Assembly: GCA_002791545.1 (NCBI GenBank)
Contig: PFXG01000010.1
Span: forward strand, 1 to 37,745
Reading direction: 5' to 3'
DNA from: Zetaproteobacteria bacterium CG_4_9_14_3_um_filter_49_83
GTDB taxonomy: Bacteria; Pseudomonadota; Zetaproteobacteria; Mariprofundales; Mariprofundaceae
DNA: 37,745 bases
A program made the position numbers and the translations under genes. Position 1 is the stretch's first letter. Each line of letters starts with the position of its first letter. Shown piece after piece: positions 1 to 8,105 of the stretch. The notes beneath the pieces were generated by a model. That model was not told the DNA's origin and did not search any database. It was given only the letters and a program-made list of their open reading frames with translations.

Positions 1-53
1 AAGCGAATGATAGTGAGGGCCCAAAGAATGTCCAGACATGCTGGTTTACATCT

Positions 54-131
54 TTAGAATCTAAGGGTTGAACCTAAGGGCAAATTTGCCGTGTTGGCAG
101 TATGCGTCCATTTGACCTTGTATTTATCCAT
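54..131 (-). pseudogene. Truncated RelE/ParE-like toxin remnant
   Basis: A short frame begins with an ATG inside the last codons of the antitoxin gene (the two overlap by 8 nt) and reads MDKYKVKWTHTA before turning into unrelated residues and a TAA after 25 codons. A start overlapping the antitoxin stop and an N-terminus of the form (M)xYKVxWTxxA are typical of RelE/ParE-family toxins, which are normally about 90-100 residues. I infer that the toxin was cut off after about 12 codons by a deletion or insertion whose far side is bases 1 to about 95. No full toxin frame is visible in the remaining bases. The assignment rests on only a dozen residues plus gene position, so it is tentative. Confidence 0.45.
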
Positions 132-405
132 GCTCTTGTTCTTCTTCGAGTCTCGCTTTGAGCTGTGAAAAAACCTCATGTTGGGAGGCCTGGCGGTTGT
201 GGCTGATGTCTGCCTCGCCCAGCGCAATCAGACGTAATAATGCAAGGGCACGCTGATTGCGCTGGTATTGTGTATAGTCTTCAACCACGACAGAAGCGCA
301 ACCATTCTGGGTTAGAATCAGTGGTTCGGAACTGTTGCGCAGTTCTTTGATTTGCTGACTGGCTTCGGCTTTAAATTGAGTAAGACTCATGATGTGTTCC
401 TGCAT
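124..405 (-). CDS. Phd/YefM-family antitoxin
   Basis: Small 93-residue protein. The N-terminal half (MSLTQFKAEASQQIKELR, then EPLILTQNGCASVVVEDYTQYQ) matches the Phd/YefM fold: a DNA-binding N-terminus that represses its own operon, followed by a C-terminal tail (residues about 55-93, rich in E, Q and R) that would wrap the toxin. Two starts are possible, ATG at 405 behind AGGGGG or ATG at 390 behind AGGA; the conserved MSLTxFKA begins at the second. In intact pairs the toxin gene follows directly, but here only its first codons remain, so this is probably an orphan antitoxin. It is transcribed away from recG. Confidence 0.8.
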   Translation of the reverse strand: MQEHIMSLTQFKAEASQQIKELRNSSEPLILTQNGCASVVVEDYTQYQRNQRALALLRLIALGEADISHNRQASQHEVFSQLKARLEEEQEHG

Positions 406-423
406 GAAGAACCCCCTTATTCA

Positions 424-437
424 AACTGAATTCGGTT
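424..437. promoter_or_regulatory. Palindrome, candidate antitoxin operator
   Basis: AACTGAATTCGGTT is a 14-bp palindrome with one mismatched pair, centred on GAATTC. It lies 19 bp upstream of the antitoxin start and just downstream of its candidate -10 box. Phd/YefM proteins bind palindromes at their own promoter, so this is the best operator candidate. The functional assignment is inference. Confidence 0.4.
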
Positions 438-465
438 ATATTATGGCTATGGCACGATTCTACAA
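438..465 (-). promoter_or_regulatory. Candidate sigma70 promoter of the antitoxin
   Basis: On the minus strand, TTGTAG (460-465) and TAATAT (438-443) are separated by 16 bp and sit directly upstream of the palindrome at 424-437. The boxes are imperfect, so confidence is low. Confidence 0.3.
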
Positions 466-533
466 GATAAAATAGAAGGTAGACGTTTTATTGCAGCTTG
501 CAATTGCTTTATCGTCTTGCATAGATTGCCAGA

Positions 534-2564
534 ATGTATCGCACCTTACTTCAGCCGATTCAGTATATTCCAGGTGTTGGTCCCGGAATCGCCAAAAAAC
601 TGGCAGGGCGTGGTGTGCAGTGTCTGGGAGATTTGCTGCTGCATATGCCACAGGCTTATGAGGATGACCGTCATATCACGCAGATAGCAGCGCTTGAGGC
701 TGGAAGTGTGCTGCGCGTGCAGGGACGGATTGTGCGTAAACAAGCGCAGGGCTTCGGCCGCAAACGGCAAGTCAGCATGCAGGTGGCCGATGATACCGGT
801 CTTGTGACGCTGAGGTTTTTTCATTCCGGTTACATGATGTCTGATGCCCGTTTGAGCGAAGGGCGCTCGATTACATTGCGCGGCAAGGCTGAGGTGTGGC
901 GTGGTCAATGGCAGATGGTGCACCCCGACTGGTCGATGCCAGAACAGTTTGTGCCGGGATTTTATGCCCGCTACGGCATGCTTGCCGGTTACAACGGGAA
1001 ACGTATCGGCGCATGGATTGGACATGCGTTGACGATGCTGGATGCGGCTGCATGCAGCCCGCTTGATACGGTGATCGCCGGGTATGCAGGGCATGACAGT
1101 AACATGGGATTGCATGAGGCATTGCTGGCCATTCACAAGCCAAACGCATCGGATATGGCATTATCCGAGCAGGCCATGCGCCGCTTGAAGGCGGAAGAAT
1201 TGCTGGTGTATTTCGCCTTGATGGGCGAGCAGCGCAAGAAAGCTCAGGTGATGGCAGCGCAGTTTGAACAATGGGGCTTGTGCGAACGTTTTTTACAGCA
1301 GCTTCCCTACAATCTGACGCCAGCACAGGCTGCGGCCTGGCAGGAGATTCGGCAGGATGTATCAACGGGTAAACGTATGCATCGGCTGTTGCAGGGTGAT
1401 GTGGGCTCCGGCAAAACCTGGGTGGCCGCACTGAGCATGCTGGCGGCTGTGGGCTCTGGTTATCAGGCAGCTATCATGGCACCGACGGAAGTGCTGGCAG
1501 GCCAGCATTTTGAGGTGCTCAGGCCGATGTTTGCCGCATGCGATATCAGGGCTGAGCTGTTGACCGGAAGCACAACGAAAAAGCAGCGCAAAGACATGCT
1601 TGTAGCACTGGCTTCGGGTGCGCTGCATGTGGTGATCGGCACGCATGCCTTGCTGAGCGAGGATGTACGATTCCAACAGCTTGGGCTGGCGGTGATTGAT
1701 GAGCAGCATCGCTTCGGCGTGCGCCAGCGGTGGGGGCTGACGGAAAAAGGGCAGGGCGTGCATTTGCTGGCGATGAGTGCGACACCGATTCCGCGTTCGC
1801 TGGCGCTGGCGGTGTTCGGTGATCTGGATCTGAGTGTGATGCGCGGCATGCCGCCGGGGCGGTTGCCGGTTGAAACACGTGTGTATCGCAGTCAGCAGTT
1901 GGAAAAACTGTATCAGGGCATGCAGCGAATGCTGGAGAAGGACGGACGCATCTACTGGATTGTGCCGCGAATCAGTCAGGAAGAAGAAGAGTGTGGTGAA
2001 ATGTCGGTGGAGGCGCGTTTTAAAACCTTGCAGGCGAGGTTTCCGCAGGAGTTGGTCATGCCATTACACGGGCGCATGAAATCAGCGGAAAAACAGGCAG
2101 CGCTGGATGCGTTTTCCATGGGCAAAAGCCGGATTCTGGTGTCGACAACGGTGGTTGAGGTGGGCGTGAATGTGCCGGAGGCGCGTTTGATGGTGATTGA
2201 ACAGGCTGAGCTTTACGGACTGGCTCAGTTGCATCAGCTGCGGGGACGGGTTGGGCGCAGCGATTTGCAGAGTTATGCCATGCTGTTGCCGGGAGCACAG
2301 GTGGGCGAACAGGCGTATCAGCGATTGCAGAAAATGGTTCATTGTCATGACGGTTTTGAATTGGCCGAGGCCGATCTGGCACTGCGCGGGGCCGGTGATG
2401 CGATTGGCCAGCGGCAATCCGGAGAAGCGGGTTTCCGGTTGGTTGATTTGTCGGTGGATGCATCTCTGATCGAGCAGATTTACCATGAGAATTTGACTTT
2501 TGTGGCTTGTGCAGGCGCAGAAGTTATTCGCTTCTGGCGACCCGATGCCGAGTCAGTCGATTAG
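534..2564 (+). CDS. recG: ATP-dependent DNA helicase RecG
   Basis: RecG remodels stalled replication forks and recombination intermediates by branch migration. The 676-residue length is close to the usual 690. The N-terminus has the YIPGVGPGIAKKL helix-hairpin-helix-like start and an OB/wedge domain (about 50-150). Helicase motifs are intact: Walker A GDVGSGKT (288-295), DEQH box (389-392), SAT (415-417), and motif VI QLHQLRGRVGRS (565-576). The RecG-specific TRG motif RGAGDAIGQRQSG lies at 618-630. The ATG at 534 gives the canonical N-terminus, although no strong ribosome-binding site precedes it. The gene is visibly GC-richer than the polysaccharide genes and looks like ancestral chromosome. 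Its stop overlaps the stop of convergent algC by 4 nt. Confidence 0.97.
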   Translation: MYRTLLQPIQYIPGVGPGIAKKLAGRGVQCLGDLLLHMPQAYEDDRHITQIAALEAGSVLRVQGRIVRKQAQGFGRKRQVSMQVADDTGLVTLRFFHSGYMMSDARLSEGRSITLRGKAEVWRGQWQMVHPDWSMPEQFVPGFYARYGMLAGYNGKRIGAWIGHALTMLDAAACSPLDTVIAGYAGHDSNMGLHEALLAIHKPNASDMALSEQAMRRLKAEELLVYFALMGEQRKKAQVMAAQFEQWGLCERFLQQLPYNLTPAQAAAWQEIRQDVSTGKRMHRLLQGDVGSGKTWVAALSMLAAVGSGYQAAIMAPTEVLAGQHFEVLRPMFAACDIRAELLTGSTTKKQRKDMLVALASGALHVVIGTHALLSEDVRFQQLGLAVIDEQHRFGVRQRWGLTEKGQGVHLLAMSATPIPRSLALAVFGDLDLSVMRGMPPGRLPVETRVYRSQQLEKLYQGMQRMLEKDGRIYWIVPRISQEEEECGEMSVEARFKTLQARFPQELVMPLHGRMKSAEKQAALDAFSMGKSRILVSTTVVEVGVNVPEARLMVIEQAELYGLAQLHQLRGRVGRSDLQSYAMLLPGAQVGEQAYQRLQKMVHCHDGFELAEADLALRGAGDAIGQRQSGEAGFRLVDLSVDASLIEQIYHENLTFVACAGAEVIRFWRPDAESVD

Positions 2565-3937
2565 GGTAGGTTTTCGCTTAACCAGCCTTCGAACAGTTGG
2601 CGGATTTCTTGCAGTTGCGGCTTCGTTTCGGCTTCAAAACGCAGCATCAGACAGGCTTCGGTATTGGATGCGCGCAATAATCCCCATCCATAAGGAAATT
2701 CAACACGAAGTCCATCGACTTCAATAGGGTGATAACCGATGGCATGAAAATGCTCTTTGGCTTTTTTGATGATGTCGAATTTCAGCGAATCGTCGCAGGT
2801 AATTCGAATTTCAGATGTGGTCTCTGCTTTGGGAATGTCGGCAATCAGTTCGGGTAATGTTTTTTGTTCCGCAGTCAGCATTTCCAGAATGCGTAATGTG
2901 GCATAAATCGCATCGTCATAACCATAGTAGCGATCGGCAAAGAACATATGTCCGCTCATTTCACCGGCAAGCAGTGCGCCGGTTTCACGCATCTTCGCTT
3001 TGATGGGTGAATGTCCGGTACGCCACATGATGGCTTGTCCGCCCGCCTGACGAATGGCTTCATACATGCGGTTGGATGATTTCACCTCTGAAATCACGGT
3101 GATGCCGGGACGTGTTTTCAACAGATGCCGTGCCAGCATCAGTAACAGCATATCGTTCCACACCACGTTACCGTGATGGTCAACGACGCCGATGCGATCA
3201 CCATCACCATCGTAGGCGACACCAAAATCAGCATTTGCATCGCGGACGGCCTGAATAAGGTCTTCAAGGTTTTCACATCTCGAAGGGTCGGGGTGATGGT
3301 TGGGGAAATGTCCGTCCGGCTCACAAAATAAAGGGATGACCTCACAGCCAAGGCGCTGCAACAAGGGCACGGCGACAATACCAGTCGGGCCATTACCCGC
3401 ATCGACCACGATTTTAGCTGGTTTGACCGGCGCTGCCTGCGCACACAGAAAATCCAGATAGTCTTGCATGATATCTATGCTGGTGACTGAGCCTTGCTGC
3501 GGCGCGGAAACATGCTGCATTTGCATGCGTCGACGGATTTCCTGAATGTCATCACCATGCAGGCTGTCCCGGCCCTTCATTATTTTGAAACCGTTATCTG
3601 CGCCGGGATTGTGGCTGGCCGTGACCATGATGCAGCCGGCGGCTTGCATGTGAAATACGGAAAAATATGCCAGGGGTGTGGGAACCATGCCGATATCGAT
3701 CACATCAAAACCAGACGCTGTGACGCTGTGTATGATGACTTCGCTCAACTGAGGGCTGGATAAGCGAACATCCCGTCCGATGATGATCGGGTGCTCTCTG
3801 GCATCAGGATTGGTTGCCAGTAGCAGGGAACAAAAAGCTTTGCCTAATTGAGCAGCGAATTCAGGTGTGATTTCGCTGCCAGCTTTACCGCGAATGTCGT
3901 ATTCGCGAAAGACGGATTCCGAAAAGTTAAAGTCCAT
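2561..3937 (-). CDS. algC: Phosphomannomutase/phosphoglucomutase (AlgC type)
   Basis: Interconverts hexose-6-phosphate and hexose-1-phosphate (mannose and glucose), feeding GDP-mannose, dTDP-, UDP- and CDP-glucose synthesis for surface polysaccharide. The protein is 458 residues from ATG 3937, which has AAGGA 9 nt upstream; a TTG at 3946 would add three residues but sits against that site. Family landmarks are the phosphoserine loop TASHNPG (106-112, active Ser108), the metal loop DGDGDR (243-248), the sugar-specificity loop GEMSGH (325-330) and the C-terminal phosphate-binding RASNTE (422-427). The four-domain length is complete. It probably shares a transcript with the small lipoprotein gene 21 bp upstream, and would supply Glc-1-P to RfbF in this window. 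Confidence 0.95.
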   Translation of the reverse strand: MDFNFSESVFREYDIRGKAGSEITPEFAAQLGKAFCSLLLATNPDAREHPIIIGRDVRLSSPQLSEVIIHSVTASGFDVIDIGMVPTPLAYFSVFHMQAAGCIMVTASHNPGADNGFKIMKGRDSLHGDDIQEIRRRMQMQHVSAPQQGSVTSIDIMQDYLDFLCAQAAPVKPAKIVVDAGNGPTGIVAVPLLQRLGCEVIPLFCEPDGHFPNHHPDPSRCENLEDLIQAVRDANADFGVAYDGDGDRIGVVDHHGNVVWNDMLLLMLARHLLKTRPGITVISEVKSSNRMYEAIRQAGGQAIMWRTGHSPIKAKMRETGALLAGEMSGHMFFADRYYGYDDAIYATLRILEMLTAEQKTLPELIADIPKAETTSEIRITCDDSLKFDIIKKAKEHFHAIGYHPIEVDGLRVEFPYGWGLLRASNTEACLMLRFEAETKPQLQEIRQLFEGWLSENLP

Positions 3938-3958
3938 GGCGAACAATCCTTCTATAAC

Positions 3959-4183
3959 TTAGTGCGCGGGTTTGCCAAACGGGGAAACTTTTTGCTCACC
4001 CTCGGCAACACCAACAGCGTCAGTTGCGTTGTTTATGAATGCAGCACGATCTGAAGTTGACTCAGTGTGCTGGACAGGGGTTGGTTGAACTGAGTCGCAT
4101 CCCTCCAAGGCCAAGGCAGTCAGGCAGAAGATGGAAATATATGACCACATTATTGGGCGAATGTTTGGATGAAATATAATCAT
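3959..4183 (-). CDS. Putative small lipoprotein
   Basis: A 74-residue frame with a hydrophobic segment (about 12-28, WSYISIFCLTALALEG) ending at a cysteine, followed by a polar, low-complexity tail rich in T, S, Q and A. This looks like a lipoprotein signal peptide with lipidation at Cys29, but position -2 of the lipobox is Glu (LEGC), which is unusual. Translation could start at ATG 4183 or ATG 4150; neither has a clear ribosome-binding site. It lies 21 bp upstream of algC on the same strand. I recognise no family, and it could be a spurious frame. Confidence 0.4.
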   Translation of the reverse strand: MIIFHPNIRPIMWSYISIFCLTALALEGCDSVQPTPVQHTESTSDRAAFINNATDAVGVAEGEQKVSPFGKPAH

Positions 4184-4642
4184 AGCGTAAATGATATCCC
4201 CTTTAAATTGGCTTGTAGAATAACGTATCCATAAACATAAAGGTATTATTTTAGGGTGCGATGTCGGGCATTTGATTCCGAACCTCTATTTAATTGATGT
4301 GCTAAATTTATCCGATGACTGGCGGCGGAATCTATTCAAGCACGAACCTTGTACATCCCTCATATGGGGGTTGTCGCAATATTTATCTTCATCAGGAAGC
4401 TGTGTTTCTGCTTTTGAGTGCAACGGTGGCGAGGCGTGGTTTTTTGATTGATTGTGTTATTTGAAGCACCCTCGCAAGGGCGCTCATTGAAGTTGATTCA
4501 GTTGATGGCGATTGGTTTTAAGACTCTCCGATGGTTGTTCTGTAAATTCCGAATTGCAATGCGGACATGTGGAGTCAGTCTACAGCCTTTAAATTAAACC
4601 GTGGCGTGAAACGTTGGCGGAAGCGGTGGAGGGAGTTGAACC
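4184..4642. other. Non-coding leader between algC and the polysaccharide locus
   Basis: A 459-bp AT-rich divergent region with no convincing gene. It must hold the promoters for the leftward lipoprotein-algC unit and the rightward cluster, but I find no strong -35/-10 pair. A short stem GCACCCT-CGCA-AGGGCGC lies near 4467-4485 and has no T-tract on either strand, so it is not a convincing terminator. Just before the first cluster gene is GGCGGAAGCGGT (4616-4627), loosely similar to the ops element GGCGGTAGCGT, followed by a good ribosome-binding site GGAGGGAG. Bases 4260-4600 otherwise show nothing I can assign. Confidence 0.5.
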
Positions 4643-5448
4643 ATGGCTGAATATACGCCCAAGAATATGATGGTGACAGGTGGGGCTGGTTTTATCGGCT
4701 GCATTTATGTGCGTTATATGCTGGAAACGGATGAGCAGGTTCGTATTGTAAATCTGGATGAACTGACCTACGCAGGTTCACTGGATAATCTGGAAGGGTT
4801 ACCTGATGAGTCGCGGCATACTTTTGTGCAAGGCGAGAAGGGGTGGGGTCAAGCCCAGTGTCGTTCTCATCATATTTCGACTGATGAGGTGTATGGCACG
4901 CTGGAAGTAACAGATCCGGCATTCAGTGAAACGACGCCGTATGCTCCTAATTCCCCCTATTCAGCTTCCAAGGCCGGATCAGATCATTTGGTCAGAGCCT
5001 ATTTTCACACCTATGACTTACCAGTGACAACAACGAATTGCTCGAACAACTATGGTCCTTATCAGCATGGAGAGAAATTTATTCCGACGGTGATTCGTTC
5101 CTGTGTGGAGCAGAAAGCTATACCGGTGTATGGCGATGACTTATATATCCGTGACTGGCTGTATGTGAGAGATCACTTGCTCAGGCATTGATGCAGTGGT
5201 GCGCCGTGCTGCGATTGGCGAGGTGTACAATATTGATATTTGCCGTTTGATTTGCCAGCTGATGGATGAGCATAAGCCAGATAATGCAACCGCATGAGAA
5301 GCTTATCACGATTGTGACAGATCGCCATGGTCATGACTGGCGTTATGCGATTGATGTAACAAGGATGAATGATGATCTCAGTTGGCAGCCGGATGAAACG
5401 TTCGAAACAGGGATTAGAAAAACTGTGAAGTGGTATTTGGAGAAGTGA
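4643..5448 (+). pseudogene. rmlB: Decayed dTDP-glucose 4,6-dehydratase (rmlB)
   Basis: RmlB makes dTDP-4-keto-6-deoxyglucose for dTDP-rhamnose and related sugars. The first frame (4643-5191) begins with a good SD and keeps the Rossmann start MVTGGAGFIG, HHISTDEVYG, the YSASK catalytic segment and NCSNNYGPYQ. It jumps from TFVQGE straight to GWGQAQCR, losing roughly 60-65 residues. Near 5175 the homology moves to another frame (IDAVVRRAAIGEVYNI) that lacks the NEKTNLE stretch. Near 5265 it shifts again to a frame ending [14 protein letters not shown] and [17 protein letters not shown]. With two frameshifts and at least two deletions it cannot make an active enzyme. No rmlA, rmlC or rmlD partner is adjacent; the RmlC-like gene at 30157 belongs to a CDP-sugar block. 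Confidence 0.93.
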
Positions 5449-5522
5449 TGCAATTAATCTATATTCAGTCTTCTTGGCTGGTCTTAATTTTTATGCCTGT
5501 ATCAAGCATTTCGTAAGTCAAC

Positions 5523-6491
5523 ATGAATAAAACGCCAGTTGCTTTTTTTGCATATAATCGACCTGAGCATACATTCCGTGCTTTGGCTGCATTATCAAGC
5601 TGTAGGAATTTCGAAGAATGCGAATTTTATTTGTATGCTGATGGCCCGAAGACGGATAATGACAGAACGGCTGTTGAAGAAACCAGAAAAGTTTTGCGAC
5701 TTTGGGCAAAGGAACATAACGCTCAAATTATTGAGCAGCCTGAAAATTTAGGCCTGGCTAGGTCAATCGCTTCGGGGGTCACCGAACTTTGTAAGCAATA
5801 TGGTCGGGTTGTGGTTGTTGAGGATGATTTGGTTGTAAGTCCAGACTTTTTACATTTCATGATCCGGTCGCTGGATAGATATGAACATGAAGATAAAGTC
5901 ATGCAAGTTGGAGGTTATACGCTCAGTTCGCCTTTAGGCATTAAAACTGATGCGTTTTTTTTGCCAGTTACAACCACTTGGGGGTGGGGTACTTGGCAGC
6001 GATCCTGGGAATTTTTTGAATGGACCCCGGCCAATTTAGAAGCTGCAAAATTTGACGATGATTGGAGTCGATTGTTTGATTTGAATGGAACGTGTTCATT
6101 CTATGCAATGCTTGAAGACCGCATGGCGGGTCGCAATGACTCCTGGGGTATTTTATGGTGGTATGCAGTGTCACGTCAAAAGGGATTGGTGGTTTATCCA
6201 GTTCATAGTCTTGTTTGGAATGGTGGCTTTGATGGATCGGGTATCCATTGCGGAAGTGGCGATTTTTTGTTGCAAGGCGATTCTTCGGACTATTTGGAGA
6301 ATAGGCTTCCAAACATATGGTCATTTCCAGATGAAATATGCTATAAGGCAGAACATTTATTGCATCTGGAAACTTTTTTTCGTTCCAGATTGATGGGTAA
6401 TCAATCAGACTTTGATCGAGCTGACATTAAGCTTAGTCTCATTGCATTAGCAAAAAGGATTCTGAAGAGGCTTAGAAATGCAATTTTTTGA
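5523..6491 (+). CDS. Glycosyltransferase, GT2-like (GT-A fold)
   Basis: A 322-residue cytoplasmic sugar transferase related to the HlpA-like/GT2 group often found in O-antigen loci. It opens with TPVAFFAYNRPEHTFRALAAL, a typical GT-A nucleotide-binding start, and has the metal-binding acidic motif VVVVEDDL (96-103). Downstream is WGWGTWQRSW (153-162), a conserved acceptor-side element of this group. There is no signal peptide or membrane segment. The start at ATG 5523 is chosen because it begins the conserved beta strand; the ribosome-binding site is weak. The end overlaps the acyltransferase start by 14 nt, suggesting translational coupling. Donor and linkage cannot be predicted. Confidence 0.85.
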   Translation: MNKTPVAFFAYNRPEHTFRALAALSSCRNFEECEFYLYADGPKTDNDRTAVEETRKVLRLWAKEHNAQIIEQPENLGLARSIASGVTELCKQYGRVVVVEDDLVVSPDFLHFMIRSLDRYEHEDKVMQVGGYTLSSPLGIKTDAFFLPVTTTWGWGTWQRSWEFFEWTPANLEAAKFDDDWSRLFDLNGTCSFYAMLEDRMAGRNDSWGILWWYAVSRQKGLVVYPVHSLVWNGGFDGSGIHCGSGDFLLQGDSSDYLENRLPNIWSFPDEICYKAEHLLHLETFFRSRLMGNQSDFDRADIKLSLIALAKRILKRLRNAIF

Positions 6492-7101
6492 TCGATTAAG
6501 TCGAAGAGCGATTTCTTGGCTGTTTAGAAAAATAGAAAGAGAGCGTCAGCGTGAAGTTGGAGCAAATCTTTGCCTGTTGGGAGATGGGTCATCTTTATTA
6601 TCAGAGTCAGAAATCAATAATTTCTCTGGAAGCCCAGAAGATATTTCAATTGGCAAACAATCACACATTCGAGGAAGATTATTAACTTACGGCCATGGAG
6701 GTAAAATTTCTATCGGGGACTGGTGTTATGTGGGAGTTCGAACTGAAATATGGTCGATGGAATCAATAGAAATTGGTGACAGGGTTTTAATAGCCCACGA
6801 TGTAAACATTCAGGATGGAACTGCTCATTCTGTTGATTCGGGAGAGAGACATGCTCATTTTCGGCATATTGTTGAAAAAGGCCATCCTGAACTTGCCTCC
6901 GATCTTCCGGGAGTGTCTTCTTCCCCAGTAGTGATTGAAGATGATGTATGGATTAGTTTTGGAGTAACAATATTACGAGGTGTAAGAATTGGTAAAGGCA
7001 GTATAGTTGCTGCCGGTTCTATAGTTACACGTGATATACCCCCTGGGATGTTATACCGAAATCAGGTGACTCCAGTGATTACTCCATTACGAGTCTCATA
7101 G
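6478..7101 (+). CDS. Hexapeptide-repeat O-acyltransferase
   Basis: A 207-residue left-handed beta-helix protein of the LpxA/NodL/maltose-acetyltransferase superfamily. Imperfect hexapeptide repeats run from about residue 51 to 190 (for example ISIGDWCYVGVRTEIWS and VVIEDDVWISFGVTILRGV). A loop containing DGTAHS (113-118), with His117 as candidate catalytic base, interrupts the helix, as in acetyltransferases using acetyl-CoA. The SIVTRDIPPGMLYRNQ end is typical of sugar O-acetyltransferases. The N-terminal 30 residues are basic and amphipathic. It probably acetylates a sugar of the polysaccharide. It is coupled to the upstream glycosyltransferase by overlap. Confidence 0.88.
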   Translation: MQFFDRLSRRAISWLFRKIERERQREVGANLCLLGDGSSLLSESEINNFSGSPEDISIGKQSHIRGRLLTYGHGGKISIGDWCYVGVRTEIWSMESIEIGDRVLIAHDVNIQDGTAHSVDSGERHAHFRHIVEKGHPELASDLPGVSSSPVVIEDDVWISFGVTILRGVRIGKGSIVAAGSIVTRDIPPGMLYRNQVTPVITPLRVS

Positions 7102-7133
7102 TTTCATAAAATAACTAAATCGAAGGTGAAAAT

Positions 7134-8105
7134 GTGTCTTTCTTGAATGATATAGCCCGGAAAATTGCTGTCCCTGTTTCTCAACATATTGAAGGTGTAG
7201 TACAGCGAGCGATGTCTGCTCATAGGCAACAGATGGATGATCTTATGATTCTTCAGGGACGAGCATTAGCTGTAGAAAATAGCCGTCGTGCACCTCTTAC
7301 CAGACTTCAGGATGCTGAGTTTAAAGTGTTCTCTCAATTTGGAGAGGATGGAATTCTTCAATATCTGATTCATGAAGCTGGAATAATGAGAGATGAGACT
7401 ACATTTGTGGAGTTTGGAGTACAAAATTACGTAGAGTCAAATACTCGTTTTTTGTTGATGAATGATCATTGGCGAGGAATGATTATTGATGGAGATAAGC
7501 AGTATATGGACTCTGTTCGTAATCAGGATATTTATTGGCGCCATGACCTGACGGCGGTTAATGCTTGGATCGATAGGGATAACATTAACCAATTGATAGG
7601 TGACTCTGGCTTCAGTGGTCAGATTGGTATATTGAGTGTTGATATTGATGGGAATGATTATTGGGTTTGGGAGCGTATTGAGGTAGTTAACCCTATTATT
7701 GTTGTTGTTGAATGGAACAGTGTGTTTGGTTCACAGCATTCAATATCGGTACCGTATGACCCTTCTTTTCAGCGCGAAAAAGCTCATTACTCTAATTTAT
7801 TCTGGGGTGCTTCAATTTCCGCTTTCGAACATTTGGGAGCACGTAAAGGATATAGTTTGCTTGGCTCAAACACAGTAGGGAATAATTTATTTTTTGTCAG
7901 AAATGATAGACTTGGTCGACTTAATCCGTTGTCTTCTACTGATGCATATGTCGAATCTCGATTCCGTGATTCCAGGGATGCAAATGGAAAGCTGAACTTC
8001 CTAGGTGGGGATAGGCGTTGTTTGGAGATATTGGATTTACCTGTCGTTGATGTTGTGAGTGGTGATACTGTATCCATGCGCACTTTGGATTCCCTGCATG
8101 ACTAA
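7134..8105 (+). CDS. FkbM-like methyltransferase-related protein
   Basis: A 323-residue protein that begins at GTG 7134 behind AAGG; an ATG two bases earlier is out of frame and stops at once. The core SQFGEDGILQYL (67-78), FVEFGV (91-96), a DG turn at 119-120, GILSVDIDGNDYWVWE (165-180) and VVEWNSVFG (191-199) resemble the SAM-binding and acidic motifs of FkbM-type O-methyltransferases in polysaccharide loci. It probably methylates a sugar hydroxyl, but the glycine-rich SAM loop is degenerate (EFGVQN), so the activity is inferred. The first 55 residues look helical. It overlaps the next gene by 8 nt. Base composition is clearly AT-rich. Confidence 0.72.
   Translation: MSFLNDIARKIAVPVSQHIEGVVQRAMSAHRQQMDDLMILQGRALAVENSRRAPLTRLQDAEFKVFSQFGEDGILQYLIHEAGIMRDETTFVEFGVQNYVESNTRFLLMNDHWRGMIIDGDKQYMDSVRNQDIYWRHDLTAVNAWIDRDNINQLIGDSGFSGQIGILSVDIDGNDYWVWERIEVVNPIIVVVEWNSVFGSQHSISVPYDPSFQREKAHYSNLFWGASISAFEHLGARKGYSLLGSNTVGNNLFFVRNDRLGRLNPLSSTDAYVESRFRDSRDANGKLNFLGGDRRCLEILDLPVVDVVSGDTVSMRTLDSLHD

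Noticed and set aside
546-2486. Several long open frames on the minus strand inside recG
   Set aside because: They are low-complexity translations rich in H, P, C and R with no family motifs, and they mirror the well-supported recG frame.
4467-4485. Hairpin GCACCCT-CGCA-AGGGCGC as a terminator
   Set aside because: Short stem with a mismatch and no T-tract on either strand; not enough for a terminator call.
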